DNA of 64,000 nt from Pseudomonas sp. WS 5079 (GTDB taxonomy: Bacteria; Pseudomonadota; Gammaproteobacteria; Pseudomonadales; Pseudomonadaceae). The stretch is from the NCBI RefSeq assembly GCF_012985465.1, contig NZ_JAAQWN010000008.1:62001-126000 (forward strand). Direction: 5' to 3'. Under the pieces are notes generated by a model. The model had not been told where the DNA came from. It made no database searches and saw only the letters and a program-made list of their open reading frames with translations. Shown here in pieces: positions 44,598-52,886 of this stretch (positions are counted from its first letter, which is position 1; each line of letters starts with the position of its first letter). Position numbers and translations under genes: made by a program.

Positions 44598-45674
44598 ATG
44601 GCTGATTTACCGATCAACGACCTAAACGTCGAATCCAACGAGACCCTGATCACGCCCGATCAGCTCAAGCGCGAAATCCCTTTGAGCGACGCTGCCCTGC
44701 AGACCGTCACCAAGGGCCGCGAAGTCATTCGTGACATCCTCGACGGCACTGACCACCGCCTGTTCGTGGTGATCGGCCCTTGCTCGATCCACGACCTCAA
44801 GGCTGCCCACGAGTACGCCGAGCGCCTCAAAGTGCTGGCGGCGGAAGTGTCCGACACCCTGTACCTGGTGATGCGCGTGTACTTCGAGAAGCCGCGCACT
44901 ACCGTCGGCTGGAAAGGCCTGATCAACGATCCGTACCTGGACGACTCGTTCAAGATCCAGGACGGCTTGCACATCGGTCGCAAGCTGCTGCTGGACCTGG
45001 CTGAAATGGGCCTGCCAACGGCCACCGAAGCCCTGGACCCGATTTCCCCGCAATACCTGCAGGACCTGATCAGTTGGTCGGCGATCGGTGCGCGTACCAC
45101 CGAATCGCAAACCCACCGCGAAATGGCCTCTGGCCTGTCCTCGGCCGTGGGTTTCAAGAACGGGACCGATGGCGGCCTGACCGTGGCGATCAACGCGCTG
45201 CAGTCGGTTTCCAGCCCGCACCGTTTCCTGGGGATCAACCAGGAAGGTGGCGTGTCCATCGTCACCACCAAGGGCAACGCCTATGGCCACGTGGTACTGC
45301 GTGGCGGCAATGGCAAGCCCAACTATGATTCGGTCAGCGTGGCCCTGTGCGAACAGGCCCTGAGCAAAGCGAAGATCAAGCCGAACATCATGGTCGATTG
45401 CAGCCACGCCAACTCCAACAAGGACCCGGCCCTGCAGCCGCTGGTGATGGAGAACGTGGCCAACCAGATCCTGGAAGGCAACCAGTCGATTATCGGCCTG
45501 ATGGTCGAGAGTCACCTGAACTGGGGCTGCCAGGCGATTCCCAAGGATCTGGCCGACCTGCAATACGGCGTATCGATCACCGATGCCTGCATCGACTGGT
45601 CCGCCACCGAGACCACCCTGCGCAGCATGCACGCCAAGCTCAAAGACGTATTGCCCAAGCGCAAACGCACCTGA
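44598..45674 (+). CDS. Class I 3-deoxy-7-phosphoheptulonate synthase
   Basis: A 358-residue class I alpha DAHP synthase (AroF/AroG/AroH type). Diagnostic segments are VVIGPCSIHD, RVYFEKPRTTVGWKG, GFKNGTDG and VDCSHANSNK, with metal ligands in the Cys, His and Glu positions. The N-terminal region is the extension that carries feedback inhibition in this family. ATG 44598 is preferred over the much longer open frame. It is followed by a clear terminator. Confidence 0.96.
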   Translation: MADLPINDLNVESNETLITPDQLKREIPLSDAALQTVTKGREVIRDILDGTDHRLFVVIGPCSIHDLKAAHEYAERLKVLAAEVSDTLYLVMRVYFEKPRTTVGWKGLINDPYLDDSFKIQDGLHIGRKLLLDLAEMGLPTATEALDPISPQYLQDLISWSAIGARTTESQTHREMASGLSSAVGFKNGTDGGLTVAINALQSVSSPHRFLGINQEGGVSIVTTKGNAYGHVVLRGGNGKPNYDSVSVALCEQALSKAKIKPNIMVDCSHANSNKDPALQPLVMENVANQILEGNQSIIGLMVESHLNWGCQAIPKDLADLQYGVSITDACIDWSATETTLRSMHAKLKDVLPKRKRT

Positions 45675-45681
45675 CGCACAC

Positions 45682-45712
45682 AAAAACGCCGGGCTAAGCC
45701 CGGCGTTTTTTT
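45682..45712. terminator. Rho-independent terminator
   Basis: AAAAACGCCGGGC/GCCCGGCGTTTTT stem with a TAA loop, downstream of the class I DAHP synthase and the convergent acetyltransferase. Confidence 0.92.
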
Positions 45713-45730
45713 ATGCCTGCATGCTGGCTT

Positions 45731-46012
45731 TTACAGCTTCGCGGCGTGGCGCTGGTGGCGCTCCATGTAGCGCTCCACGTAGGAGCAGGACGGGATTACT
45801 GTATAGCCCATGCTCTCGGCGTATTGCAGCGCCTCTTCGGTCAACGCAGCGGCAATGCCACGCCCACGCAGGGCATTGGGCACAAACGTGCGGTAGATAT
45901 CCAGGGTCTGCTTCCCCAGGTCCATGTAGGTCAGATAGGCACGATGACCGTCCACATTGGTCTCGAACTGATGACCAGCCTGGTCATGGTGGATGGACAA
46001 CGCCTCGCTCAT
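45731..46012 (-). CDS. GNAT-family N-acetyltransferase (YjdJ-like, short type)
   Basis: A 93-residue short GNAT domain of the COG2388 group. The acetyl-CoA loop is PNALRGRGIAAALTEEAL, and the C-terminal IPSCSYVERYMERH is conserved in this family. Substrate is not known. ATG 46012 (MSEALSI) is the likely start; upstream in-frame sequence is not conserved-looking. Confidence 0.88.
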   Translation of the reverse strand: MSEALSIHHDQAGHQFETNVDGHRAYLTYMDLGKQTLDIYRTFVPNALRGRGIAAALTEEALQYAESMGYTVIPSCSYVERYMERHQRHAAKL

Positions 46013-46626
46013 CACTACTCCTCGCGGGTCTTGGTTTCTGACCCCTACCTTACCGATGTTTTTCCGGCGAAGGAACATCTACGCCACCCCGTGCCGGTTT
46101 CGACAACGAGAAAAGCCCTACAGTACTCACGCCCCGCACCAAGGAATAGTAGGCACCAATCCTGTCATTGCTCAAGAGACGCTCGTCATCCATCGGGCTG
46201 GCGGACATAGAAAGGGCTGATCGAACATCCTGTGGTCGATAGCCTGAACATTGCCGACAGTTGAAGCTTGAGACGAACCACCGCTTTTAAAGTCACCTCT
46301 ACATGCGCGAAAGATGCCCATCAGCGTCTGGACAATCTGAACAATAGTATTGGCGCAGATATATAAATTGACATCGACTTACAACGTTTAACACTTGCCA
46401 GGCGGCGCTTTCAGCCTGGATCCAATCTTTGACCGCGCAGCACAAACTGGATAATTTTTATACAAACTCGCTAAAGATTAGCCAAAATAGATTCGGCACA
46501 AGAATTTTTTTTGCTTCTTGCGCTACGTCAGTTTACTTACTACAAGTAATGGGTAGTATGTACGCCGGCTATTAGCTCACTCTGAGATACTAGCCATTAA
46601 ATAGAAAGTCCTTGAAGGGGAACACG
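46013..46626. other. 614-base AT-rich intergenic region upstream of oprI
   Basis: No open frame here shows family character. The segment from 46320 on is clearly AT-richer than the rest of the window. A hairpin-like CAAGAA...TTCTTG surrounds a T8 run near 46498-46520. The end of the region holds the oprI promoter. An unannotated small RNA is possible but not supported directly. Confidence 0.5.
46532..46559 (+). promoter_or_regulatory. Candidate sigma-70 promoter of oprI
   Basis: TTTACT (46532-46537), 16-base spacer, TAGTAT (46554-46559). This would start transcription about 60 bases before the oprI ATG. The AT-rich upstream DNA could act as an UP element, suitable for one of the most abundant proteins of the cell. 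Confidence 0.35.
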
Positions 46627-46878
46627 ATGAACAACGTTCTGAAATTCTCTGCTCTGGCTCTGGCCGCAGTTCTGGCTACCGGTTGCAGCAGCGTCTCCAA
46701 AGAAACCGAAGCTCGTCTGACTGCAACTGAAGACGCAGCAGCTCGCTCCCAGGCTCGTGCAGACGAAGCCTACCGTAAAGCTGATGAAGCTCTGGCTGCT
46801 GCTCAAAAAGCACAACAGACTGCTGACGAAGCTAACGAGCGCGCTCTGCGCATGCTTGAAAAAGCTAGCCGCAAGTAA
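46627..46878 (+). CDS. oprI: Major outer membrane lipoprotein OprI
   Basis: An 83-residue lipoprotein, the Pseudomonas counterpart of Lpp. The signal peptide ends in ATGC, so Cys20 is lipidated. The mature part is one alanine-rich helix (DAAARSQARADEAYRKADEAL), expected to trimerise, and it ends in Arg-Lys, the residue available for linkage to peptidoglycan. AAGGGG precedes the ATG. Its neighbour on the opposite strand is an L,D-transpeptidase. Confidence 0.97.
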   Translation: MNNVLKFSALALAAVLATGCSSVSKETEARLTATEDAAARSQARADEAYRKADEALAAAQKAQQTADEANERALRMLEKASRK

Positions 46879-46899
46879 TAATCCTTCGGGGTTGTTATC

Positions 46900-46928
46900 A
46901 AGCCGATCCATTTTTGGATCGGCTTTTT
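46900..46928 (+). terminator. Rho-independent terminator of oprI
   Basis: AAGCCGATCCA/TGGATCGGCTT stem with a T loop and following T run, shortly after the oprI stop codon. Confidence 0.92.
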
Positions 46929-47012
46929 ATTGCCCGGGATTGGGCTTCAGATTCCAGGCAATAAAAAGCCCGCCAGGGGCAATCCGTGGCGGGCTTCGTC
47001 TGGCACCAGTCA

Positions 47013-47981
47013 CTACTGCTGCAGATCGACCGGCATGCTGCTGACCATCGGCGCCGTGCCCGGCTCGCCGATTTGCGCGGGCAAGCCATCTTCGGCCGCC
47101 ACCACATCACGCACCTCATCCCAGTTGACCCGCAGGTTATTGGCCAGGTCTTCACGCTTAAGCATGGCGTTGATCACAGCGGTGTGCTTGTCGACCACCG
47201 ACGGCGTACCGTCGTCATTCAAGGGCGCGTGCGCCTCCAGGTAGACCTTGCCGCCGCTGATACCGAACTTGTAGGCATCATTGATGATCCGCACAGGCGT
47301 GCCTACCGGAACCATCTTGGCCATCTCCAGCACGTTGCTGTTGAACATGCGGAAGCAACCATGGCTGGTACGGGTGCCGATACCGAACTTCTTGTTGGAG
47401 CCATGAATCAGGTAGCCCGGCGTCCCCAGGGTGAACTTGAACGGACCCAGGGGGTTGTCGGGACCGGCCGGTACCACGTTGGGCAGCGGGTCGCCGTCTG
47501 CCGCGTGCTCGGCCTTGATCGACGCGGGCGGGGTCCAGGTCGGGTTGGGGGTCTTGGCAATGATGCTGGTATGGGCAATCGGCGAGCCCCAGCCTTCACG
47601 ACCGATCCCCAACGGGAAGGTGTACACCACGTCCTGGCCCTTGGGGTAGTAGTACAGACGGTACTCGGCCAGGTTGATCACGATGCCTTCCCGGGGACCC
47701 GGTGGCAAAATGAAACGGGTCGGCAGCACAATCTCCGCCCCAGCCCCCGGCAACCAGGCATCCACGCCGGGGTTGGCCGCGACCATCTCCGAATAGCCCA
47801 GGTCATAGGTAGCACCGAGGTCGGCAAAGGTGTCTTCGTACTTGGCCTTGATCACCTGGACCTGGCCGACAATGTCTTCACCCGGCGGCGGCAGGGGCAG
47901 TTGCAGGGCCGCGACAGGACCGGCTGCACACAAGGCAGCGAGAGACAGGCAACGGGTGACGACAGGCAAGCGCGACAACAT
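47013..47981 (-). CDS. L,D-transpeptidase (YkuD domain, ErfK/YbiS type)
   Basis: A 322-residue exported enzyme. An N-terminal signal segment (LSLAALCAAGPVAA) is followed by a LysM-like region and a YkuD catalytic domain with the HGSNKKFGIGTRTSHGCFRM motif, where Cys is the nucleophile. Homologues in E. coli attach Lpp to meso-diaminopimelate of peptidoglycan. Being convergent with oprI, it is a natural candidate for anchoring OprI, although linkage may also involve other transpeptidases. Confidence 0.92.
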   Translation of the reverse strand: MLSRLPVVTRCLSLAALCAAGPVAALQLPLPPPGEDIVGQVQVIKAKYEDTFADLGATYDLGYSEMVAANPGVDAWLPGAGAEIVLPTRFILPPGPREGIVINLAEYRLYYYPKGQDVVYTFPLGIGREGWGSPIAHTSIIAKTPNPTWTPPASIKAEHAADGDPLPNVVPAGPDNPLGPFKFTLGTPGYLIHGSNKKFGIGTRTSHGCFRMFNSNVLEMAKMVPVGTPVRIINDAYKFGISGGKVYLEAHAPLNDDGTPSVVDKHTAVINAMLKREDLANNLRVNWDEVRDVVAAEDGLPAQIGEPGTAPMVSSMPVDLQQ

Positions 47982-48040
47982 CCGGAAAATCCTTCGCAGA
48001 TCGACGGGGGTAAAATGGCGATTGTAGCGTGTACCTGCCC

Positions 48041-48337
48041 TTAAAGCTCGAAGCGCAGCTCAGGCCAGATAGGCGGCGTACCACGTTTTTGCGATTCGAG
48101 AATCGCCCGGCACAAGGGGCACAGGCGCTGGTCCTGGAAGATCGAGCGATCCACCGAGGACCAGCGTGGCTGGGCTGGCAGCAATGTGCCGCAGAGCGTC
48201 CGGTCGATGGTACCGCCCAGTTCCAGCTGGCGCGTCACCAGGTGTACCTTCACTTCCTGGCAGGCGAACAGATCCAACTGCTCGTCGGGCTCGATCAGTT
48301 GGTAGGCAAACAGGGACCAGGCGGGACGCGACGACAT
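48041..48337 (-). CDS. Small conserved protein with four cysteines, unknown function
   Basis: A 98-residue soluble protein. I do not recognise the family. Cysteines at about 26, 49, 73 and 76 (the last two as CPLC) could bind zinc or form a redox pair. It has no signal peptide. ATG 48337 (MSSRPAW) is used; a start four codons earlier is possible. It lies between the L,D-transpeptidase and tesA on the same strand. Confidence 0.72.
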   Translation of the reverse strand: MSSRPAWSLFAYQLIEPDEQLDLFACQEVKVHLVTRQLELGGTIDRTLCGTLLPAQPRWSSVDRSIFQDQRLCPLCRAILESQKRGTPPIWPELRFEL

Positions 48338-48393
48338 CGGGGGCTCCAAATCGGGGGCGCCACCTTAGCCGAAAGGCCGCTGCTAGAAAAGCG

Positions 48394-48999
48394 TCATAAC
48401 AGCGGTTTTAGCGTCGGCCAGACATTTTCCAGCAACTTGGCCTGGGCACCGACTGCCGGGTGCAGCTGATCAGCCTGCATCATGTCCGGATGGCCACCCA
48501 CGCCCTCCAGGAAAAACGGCACCAGCGGGACGTTTTTTTCCTTGGCCAGCACACCATAGACCTCAGCAAATGCCGTGGTATATCGCGGGCCATAATTGGG
48601 CGGCAACTGCATCCCCAGCAGCAACACCTTGGCGCCACCGGCCTTGGACTGGTCAATCATCGACGCAAGATTTTGTTGCAATTGCGCTGGAGGCTGCCCG
48701 CGCAAGCCGTCGTTGCCGCCCAACTCGATCACCACCACGTCCGGCTTATGCTCTGCAAGCGCCGCCGGCAGCCGCGCCAAGCCTCCGGCGCTGGTGTCGC
48801 CGCTGATGGAGGCATTGACCACCTTATCGTCGAAACCCTCCTTCTTGAGCCGTTGCTCCAGCAGTGCTACCCACCCTTTGCTGGTATCCAGGCCGAAACC
48901 GGCACTGATACTATCGCCAACGATCAGGACAGTACCCGCCGCTGCGTTCTGGGCCATGCACATCAGGGCCAGGCCAGCACTCAAAAACCATATTCGCAT
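48394..48999 (-). CDS. tesA: Arylesterase / acyl-CoA thioesterase I (SGNH hydrolase)
   Basis: A 201-residue secreted lipase-like hydrolase. After a signal peptide (ends near AQNAAAG) come the SGNH blocks: GDSISAGFG with catalytic Ser, the glycine block, GGNDGLRG, and DQLHP with catalytic Asp and His. It matches periplasmic TesA/EstA. The ATG at 48999 has GGAGA upstream. Only ten bases separate its start from the divergent ABC gene, a conserved arrangement in gamma-proteobacteria. Confidence 0.94.
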   Translation of the reverse strand: MRIWFLSAGLALMCMAQNAAAGTVLIVGDSISAGFGLDTSKGWVALLEQRLKKEGFDDKVVNASISGDTSAGGLARLPAALAEHKPDVVVIELGGNDGLRGQPPAQLQQNLASMIDQSKAGGAKVLLLGMQLPPNYGPRYTTAFAEVYGVLAKEKNVPLVPFFLEGVGGHPDMMQADQLHPAVGAQAKLLENVWPTLKPLL

Positions 49000-49009
49000 C
49001 GGATTCTCC

Positions 49010-49693
49010 ATGGGCGCATGCATTCTCACCGCGCAGAACCTTAGCAAAGTGGTTCCCAGCGCGGAAGGTGAACTGACCATCCTGCACGAACTGAGCCTGG
49101 AACTGAACAAGGGCGATAGCCTGGCTATCGTCGGCAGCTCCGGTTCCGGAAAATCCACGCTCCTTGGGCTGCTGGCCGGGCTCGACCTGCCCAGCAGCGG
49201 TGAAGTCACCCTCGCCGGCCAGGCCCTGAGCGTCCTCGATGAGGACCAACGGGCACGTATCCGCGCCGAACACGTCGGCTTTGTGTTCCAGTCATTCCAA
49301 TTGCTCGACAGCCTCAATGCCCTGGAAAACGTCATGCTGCCCCTGGAGCTGGACGGTCGCAAGGATGCCCGCGAACGCGCCCGGCACTTGCTCGAGCGGG
49401 TCGGCCTGGGCCAGCGCCTGACCCATTCGCCCCGCCAGCTCTCCGGTGGCGAACAACAGCGGGTCGCGATTGCCCGGGCGTTCGCGGCCGAGCCGGACGT
49501 ACTGTTTGCCGATGAACCCACCGGCAACCTCGACAGCCATACCGGCGAGCGCATCAGCGACCTGCTGTTCGAGCTCAATAAAGAGAACGGCACCACCCTG
49601 GTGCTGGTGACCCACGACGAGCGCCTGGCCCATCGCTGCCGACGCCTGATCCGCCTTGAAGCCGGCCTGATGGTCGAGCCCCTGGAGCCTTGA
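49010..49693 (+). CDS. YbbA-type ABC transporter ATP-binding protein
   Basis: A 227-residue ABC ATPase of the LolD/MacB group. Walker A is GSSGSGKSTLL, the signature is LSGGEQQRVAIARA, Walker B is VLFADEPTG and the switch histidine is in LVTHDERL. All catalytic motifs are intact. It is coupled to the next gene by a TGATG overlap and works with that permease, probably in lipid or lipoprotein-related export. Confidence 0.92.
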   Translation: MGACILTAQNLSKVVPSAEGELTILHELSLELNKGDSLAIVGSSGSGKSTLLGLLAGLDLPSSGEVTLAGQALSVLDEDQRARIRAEHVGFVFQSFQLLDSLNALENVMLPLELDGRKDARERARHLLERVGLGQRLTHSPRQLSGGEQQRVAIARAFAAEPDVLFADEPTGNLDSHTGERISDLLFELNKENGTTLVLVTHDERLAHRCRRLIRLEAGLMVEPLEP

Positions 49694-52203
49694 TGGCACG
49701 ATTGCCGCTGTTGCGTCTGTTCAGCCTTGCCCTACGCCAATTACTGCGCGATGCCCGCGCCGGTGAATTGCGTGTGCTGTTCTTCGCCCTGCTGGTGGCG
49801 GTGGCCGCCAGCACTGCCATCGGCTACTTCGGTGCACGGCTCAACGGTGCGATGCTGCTGCGCGCCACCGAATTCCTCGGTGCCGACCTGGTGCTGGAGG
49901 GCAGCTCGCCGGCTCGCCCCGAGCAGATAACCAGCGGCACACAACTGGGCCTGACGCACGCCAGGGTGGTGGAATTCTCCAGCGTTATCGCCACTGACAA
50001 CGGCATTCAGTTATCGAGTATCAAGGCGGTCAACGAGCAGTACCCGCTGCGCGGCCAACTGAAAAGCGCGGCCGAACCCTTCGCCGAAGAAACCTCGGGC
50101 GGCGGGCCGAAAGCCGGCGAGGCCTGGGTCGAGGCACGCCTGCTGACGGCACTGGACCTGAAAGTCGGCGACAGTATCGATGTCGGCATGAAAACCCTGC
50201 GCCTGGCCCGGGTGCTCACCTATGAGCCAGACCGGGCCGGCAACTTCTATAGCCTCACCCCACGGGTGATGATCAACCTGGCCGACCTTGAGGCCACCGG
50301 CGTAGTCCAGCCGGGCAGCCGGGTCAGCTACCGCGAACTGTGGCGCGCGCCACAAGCCAGCACCGCCCTGCAAACCTACCGCGATCAGATCACCCCGGGG
50401 CTGGCCGCCAACCAGCGCCTGCAAGACGCACGGGACGGCAACCAACAGATCGGCGGCGCCCTGGGCAAGGCCGAGCGCTACCTGAACATGGCCAGCCTGG
50501 TCGCTGTGCTGTTGTCCGGGGTGGCTGTGGCCTTGTCGGCAAACCGCTTTGCCAGCCGCCGCTTCGACGCCAGTGCGCTGTTGCGCTGCCTGGGTCTGTC
50601 GCGCCGGGAAACCATGCTGCTGTTCAGCCTGCAACTGACCGTCCTGGGCTTGCTGGCCAGCCTCGCCGGTGCGGCGCTGGGTTGGCTCGCGCAACTGGGC
50701 CTGTTTTACCTGTTGCACGACCTGTTGCCGGCAGACGTACCACCCGGCGGATTGCTGCCCGCCGTCGCCGGGATCGGTACCGGGCTGGTGGCCCTGGCCG
50801 GCTTCGCTTTGCCGCCATTGGCCGCCCTGGGCCGAGTGCCGCCGCTGCGGGTTCTGCGTCGCGACTTGCTGCCGATCCCCTCCAGTACCTGGATGGTGTA
50901 TGGCGCGGCATTGTTTGCCCTGGGCCTGATCATGTGGCGCTTGAGCCTGGACCTGGTGCTGACCTTCGCCCTGCTGGGCGGTGGGGTGATCGCCGCGCTG
51001 ATCCTCGGTGGCCTGCTCCTGTTGCTGCTGCAAAGCCTGCGCCGCCTGCTGGCGCGCGCCGCCCTACCCTGGCGCCTGGGGCTGGGCCAGTTGTTGCGTC
51101 ACCCGCTGGCGGCGGCGGGCCAGTCCCTGGCATTTGGCCTGATCCTGCTGTCGATGGGCTTGATCGCCCTGCTGCGTGGCGAGTTGCTCGACACCTGGCA
51201 GAACCAGTTGCCCAAGGATGCACCCAACTATTTCGCCCTCAACATCCTGCCGGCCGACAAGGATGCCTTCGGTGCTCGCCTGCTTGCACTGCAGGCCCAG
51301 GCCGCGCCCTTGTATCCGGTGGTGCCGGGGCGCCTGATCAGCATCAACGGTGAGCCGGTGCAGGAAATTGTCAGCAAGGATTCCAGTGGCGATCGTGCGA
51401 TACAACGGGACCTGAGCCTGACCTGGGCGGCGGACCTGCCCCCTGGTAACACCCTGACATCGGGCGCCTGGTGGGCGGATCAGCCGGGCGATGAAATACC
51501 TGGAGTCTCGGTAGAAGCCAAGGTCGCCGAAAGCCTCAAGCTCAAGCTCAACGACCACCTGATCTTCACCGTTGGTGGGGAAAACCGTGAGGCTCGGGTC
51601 ACCAGCCTGCGGGAAATCAACTGGGATAACTTCCAACCCAATTTCTTCATGATTTTCCAACCGGGCACCTTGAAGGACCTACCGGCCACGTACCTGACCA
51701 GCTTCTACCTGGCCGCCGGGCATGACCAGCAGATCGTCGATCTGTCCCGGGCTTTCCCGGCAGTGACCATCCTGCAGGTCGAAGCACTGCTGGCCCAACT
51801 GCGTAGCATCCTGGCCCAGGTCACGCTGGCTGTGGAATACGTACTGCTGTTCGTCCTGGCGGCGGGCATGGCGGTGCTGTTCTCCGGCCTGCAGGCCACC
51901 CTGGACGAGCGCATTCGCCAGGGTGCCCTGTTGCGCGCCCTGGGGGCGGAGCGCAAGTTGCTGGTCAAGGCCCGGCGTATCGAGTTCGGGCTGCTGGGGG
52001 CGGTCAGCGGACTACTGGCGGCGCTGGGTACCGAGTTGGTGACCCTGGTGCTGTATCGCTATGCCTTCGACCTGGTCTGGCACCCACACCCGTGGCTGCT
52101 GGTGCTTCCGCTGATCGGCGCCGTGCTGATCGGCGGTGCCGGGGTATTCGGCACCCGCCGCGCGTTGAACGCCAGCCCGCTGGCGGTACTGCGCGAAGGC
52201 TGA
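49693..52203 (+). CDS. YbbP-type FtsX-like ABC permease
   Basis: An 836-residue permease with an N-terminal span, a large periplasmic domain and two FtsX-like membrane blocks (about residues 260-480 and 715-830), totalling about ten helices. Length and duplicated layout match E. coli YbbP. The ATG overlaps the stop of the ATPase gene. It forms a transporter with the YbbA-like protein; substrate is not established. Confidence 0.9.
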   Translation: MARLPLLRLFSLALRQLLRDARAGELRVLFFALLVAVAASTAIGYFGARLNGAMLLRATEFLGADLVLEGSSPARPEQITSGTQLGLTHARVVEFSSVIATDNGIQLSSIKAVNEQYPLRGQLKSAAEPFAEETSGGGPKAGEAWVEARLLTALDLKVGDSIDVGMKTLRLARVLTYEPDRAGNFYSLTPRVMINLADLEATGVVQPGSRVSYRELWRAPQASTALQTYRDQITPGLAANQRLQDARDGNQQIGGALGKAERYLNMASLVAVLLSGVAVALSANRFASRRFDASALLRCLGLSRRETMLLFSLQLTVLGLLASLAGAALGWLAQLGLFYLLHDLLPADVPPGGLLPAVAGIGTGLVALAGFALPPLAALGRVPPLRVLRRDLLPIPSSTWMVYGAALFALGLIMWRLSLDLVLTFALLGGGVIAALILGGLLLLLLQSLRRLLARAALPWRLGLGQLLRHPLAAAGQSLAFGLILLSMGLIALLRGELLDTWQNQLPKDAPNYFALNILPADKDAFGARLLALQAQAAPLYPVVPGRLISINGEPVQEIVSKDSSGDRAIQRDLSLTWAADLPPGNTLTSGAWWADQPGDEIPGVSVEAKVAESLKLKLNDHLIFTVGGENREARVTSLREINWDNFQPNFFMIFQPGTLKDLPATYLTSFYLAAGHDQQIVDLSRAFPAVTILQVEALLAQLRSILAQVTLAVEYVLLFVLAAGMAVLFSGLQATLDERIRQGALLRALGAERKLLVKARRIEFGLLGAVSGLLAALGTELVTLVLYRYAFDLVWHPHPWLLVLPLIGAVLIGGAGVFGTRRALNASPLAVLREG

Positions 52204-52211
52204 GGAAAAAA

Positions 52212-52233
52212 CCGGCTCCCCTCTGGGAGCCGG
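52212..52233 (+). terminator. Hairpin after the YbbP-type gene
   Basis: CCGGCTCCC/GGGAGCCGG stem with a CTCT loop, eight bases after the stop codon; a REP-like element follows at 52253-52278. Confidence 0.7.
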
Positions 52234-52252
52234 GACGGCAATCTTGCAGGCG

Positions 52253-52278
52253 CCATCGCCGGCAAGCCGGCTCCTACG
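52253..52278. repeat. Single REP-like element
   Basis: CATCGCCGGCAAGCCGGCTCC belongs to the Pseudomonas REP type and overlaps the last codons of greB. Confidence 0.65.
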
Positions 52279-52747
52279 TGATGTACTCGATGCCGGTGAT
52301 CCACCAGCACACTTCGCCGCCTGGCGTCTGCACAATGGCCTCATCGTCCACCTTCTTGCGCAACAGGGCCCTGGCCATGGGTGAGTCAATGGAGATGTAG
52401 TCCATGCGCTCATAGATCTCGTCATAACCCACGATCCGGAAACGCTTGGTCTCGCCCTGCTCGTTCTCGATATCCACCCAGGCCCCGAAGAACACCTTGC
52501 CCTCCTGCTCGGGCATGTACTCCACCACCCGCATGTCTTCCAGGCGCTTGCGCAGGTAGCGCACCCGGCGATCGATTTCGCGCAGCAGCTTCTTGTTGTA
52601 CTGGTAGTCGGCGTTCTCGCTGCGATCTCCCAGCGAAGCGGCCCAGGTCACCTTGCGCGTAGTATCCGGACGCTTTTCTCGCCACAGGTAATCCAGCTCT
52701 TTCTTCAGCGCCTCATGACCTTCTTTGGTAATCAGCTTGGTACTCAA
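52274..52747 (-). CDS. greB: Transcription elongation factor GreB
   Basis: A 157-residue GreB that stimulates cleavage of backtracked RNA in RNA polymerase. The coiled-coil tip GDRSENADYQYNK and the segments VTWAASLGD, GKVFFGAW and ISIDSPMARALL are near identical to the E. coli protein. The start is probably TTG at 52747, giving a first sequence of MSTKLITKEG as in relatives; a GTG three codons earlier is the alternative. Confidence 0.95.
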   Translation of the reverse strand: MSTKLITKEGHEALKKELDYLWREKRPDTTRKVTWAASLGDRSENADYQYNKKLLREIDRRVRYLRKRLEDMRVVEYMPEQEGKVFFGAWVDIENEQGETKRFRIVGYDEIYERMDYISIDSPMARALLRKKVDDEAIVQTPGGEVCWWITGIEYIT

Positions 52748-52886
52748 AAGCGTCACATCCCCAGGAAATATCCATTGGTTCAAACCAGCCTTGCATCAGC
52801 CACGGATGCACTGGCTGGCTGCCGGCAACCGGTCGGGTTTGATAATAAATGAACGCCAAAAAGTAGCCAGGCCTGATTCCCTCAGG

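Noticed and set aside
46079..46626. Possible small RNA or gene before oprI
   Set aside because: No start with ribosome-binding site and no clear promoter-terminator pair inside the gap; listed only as an AT-rich region.
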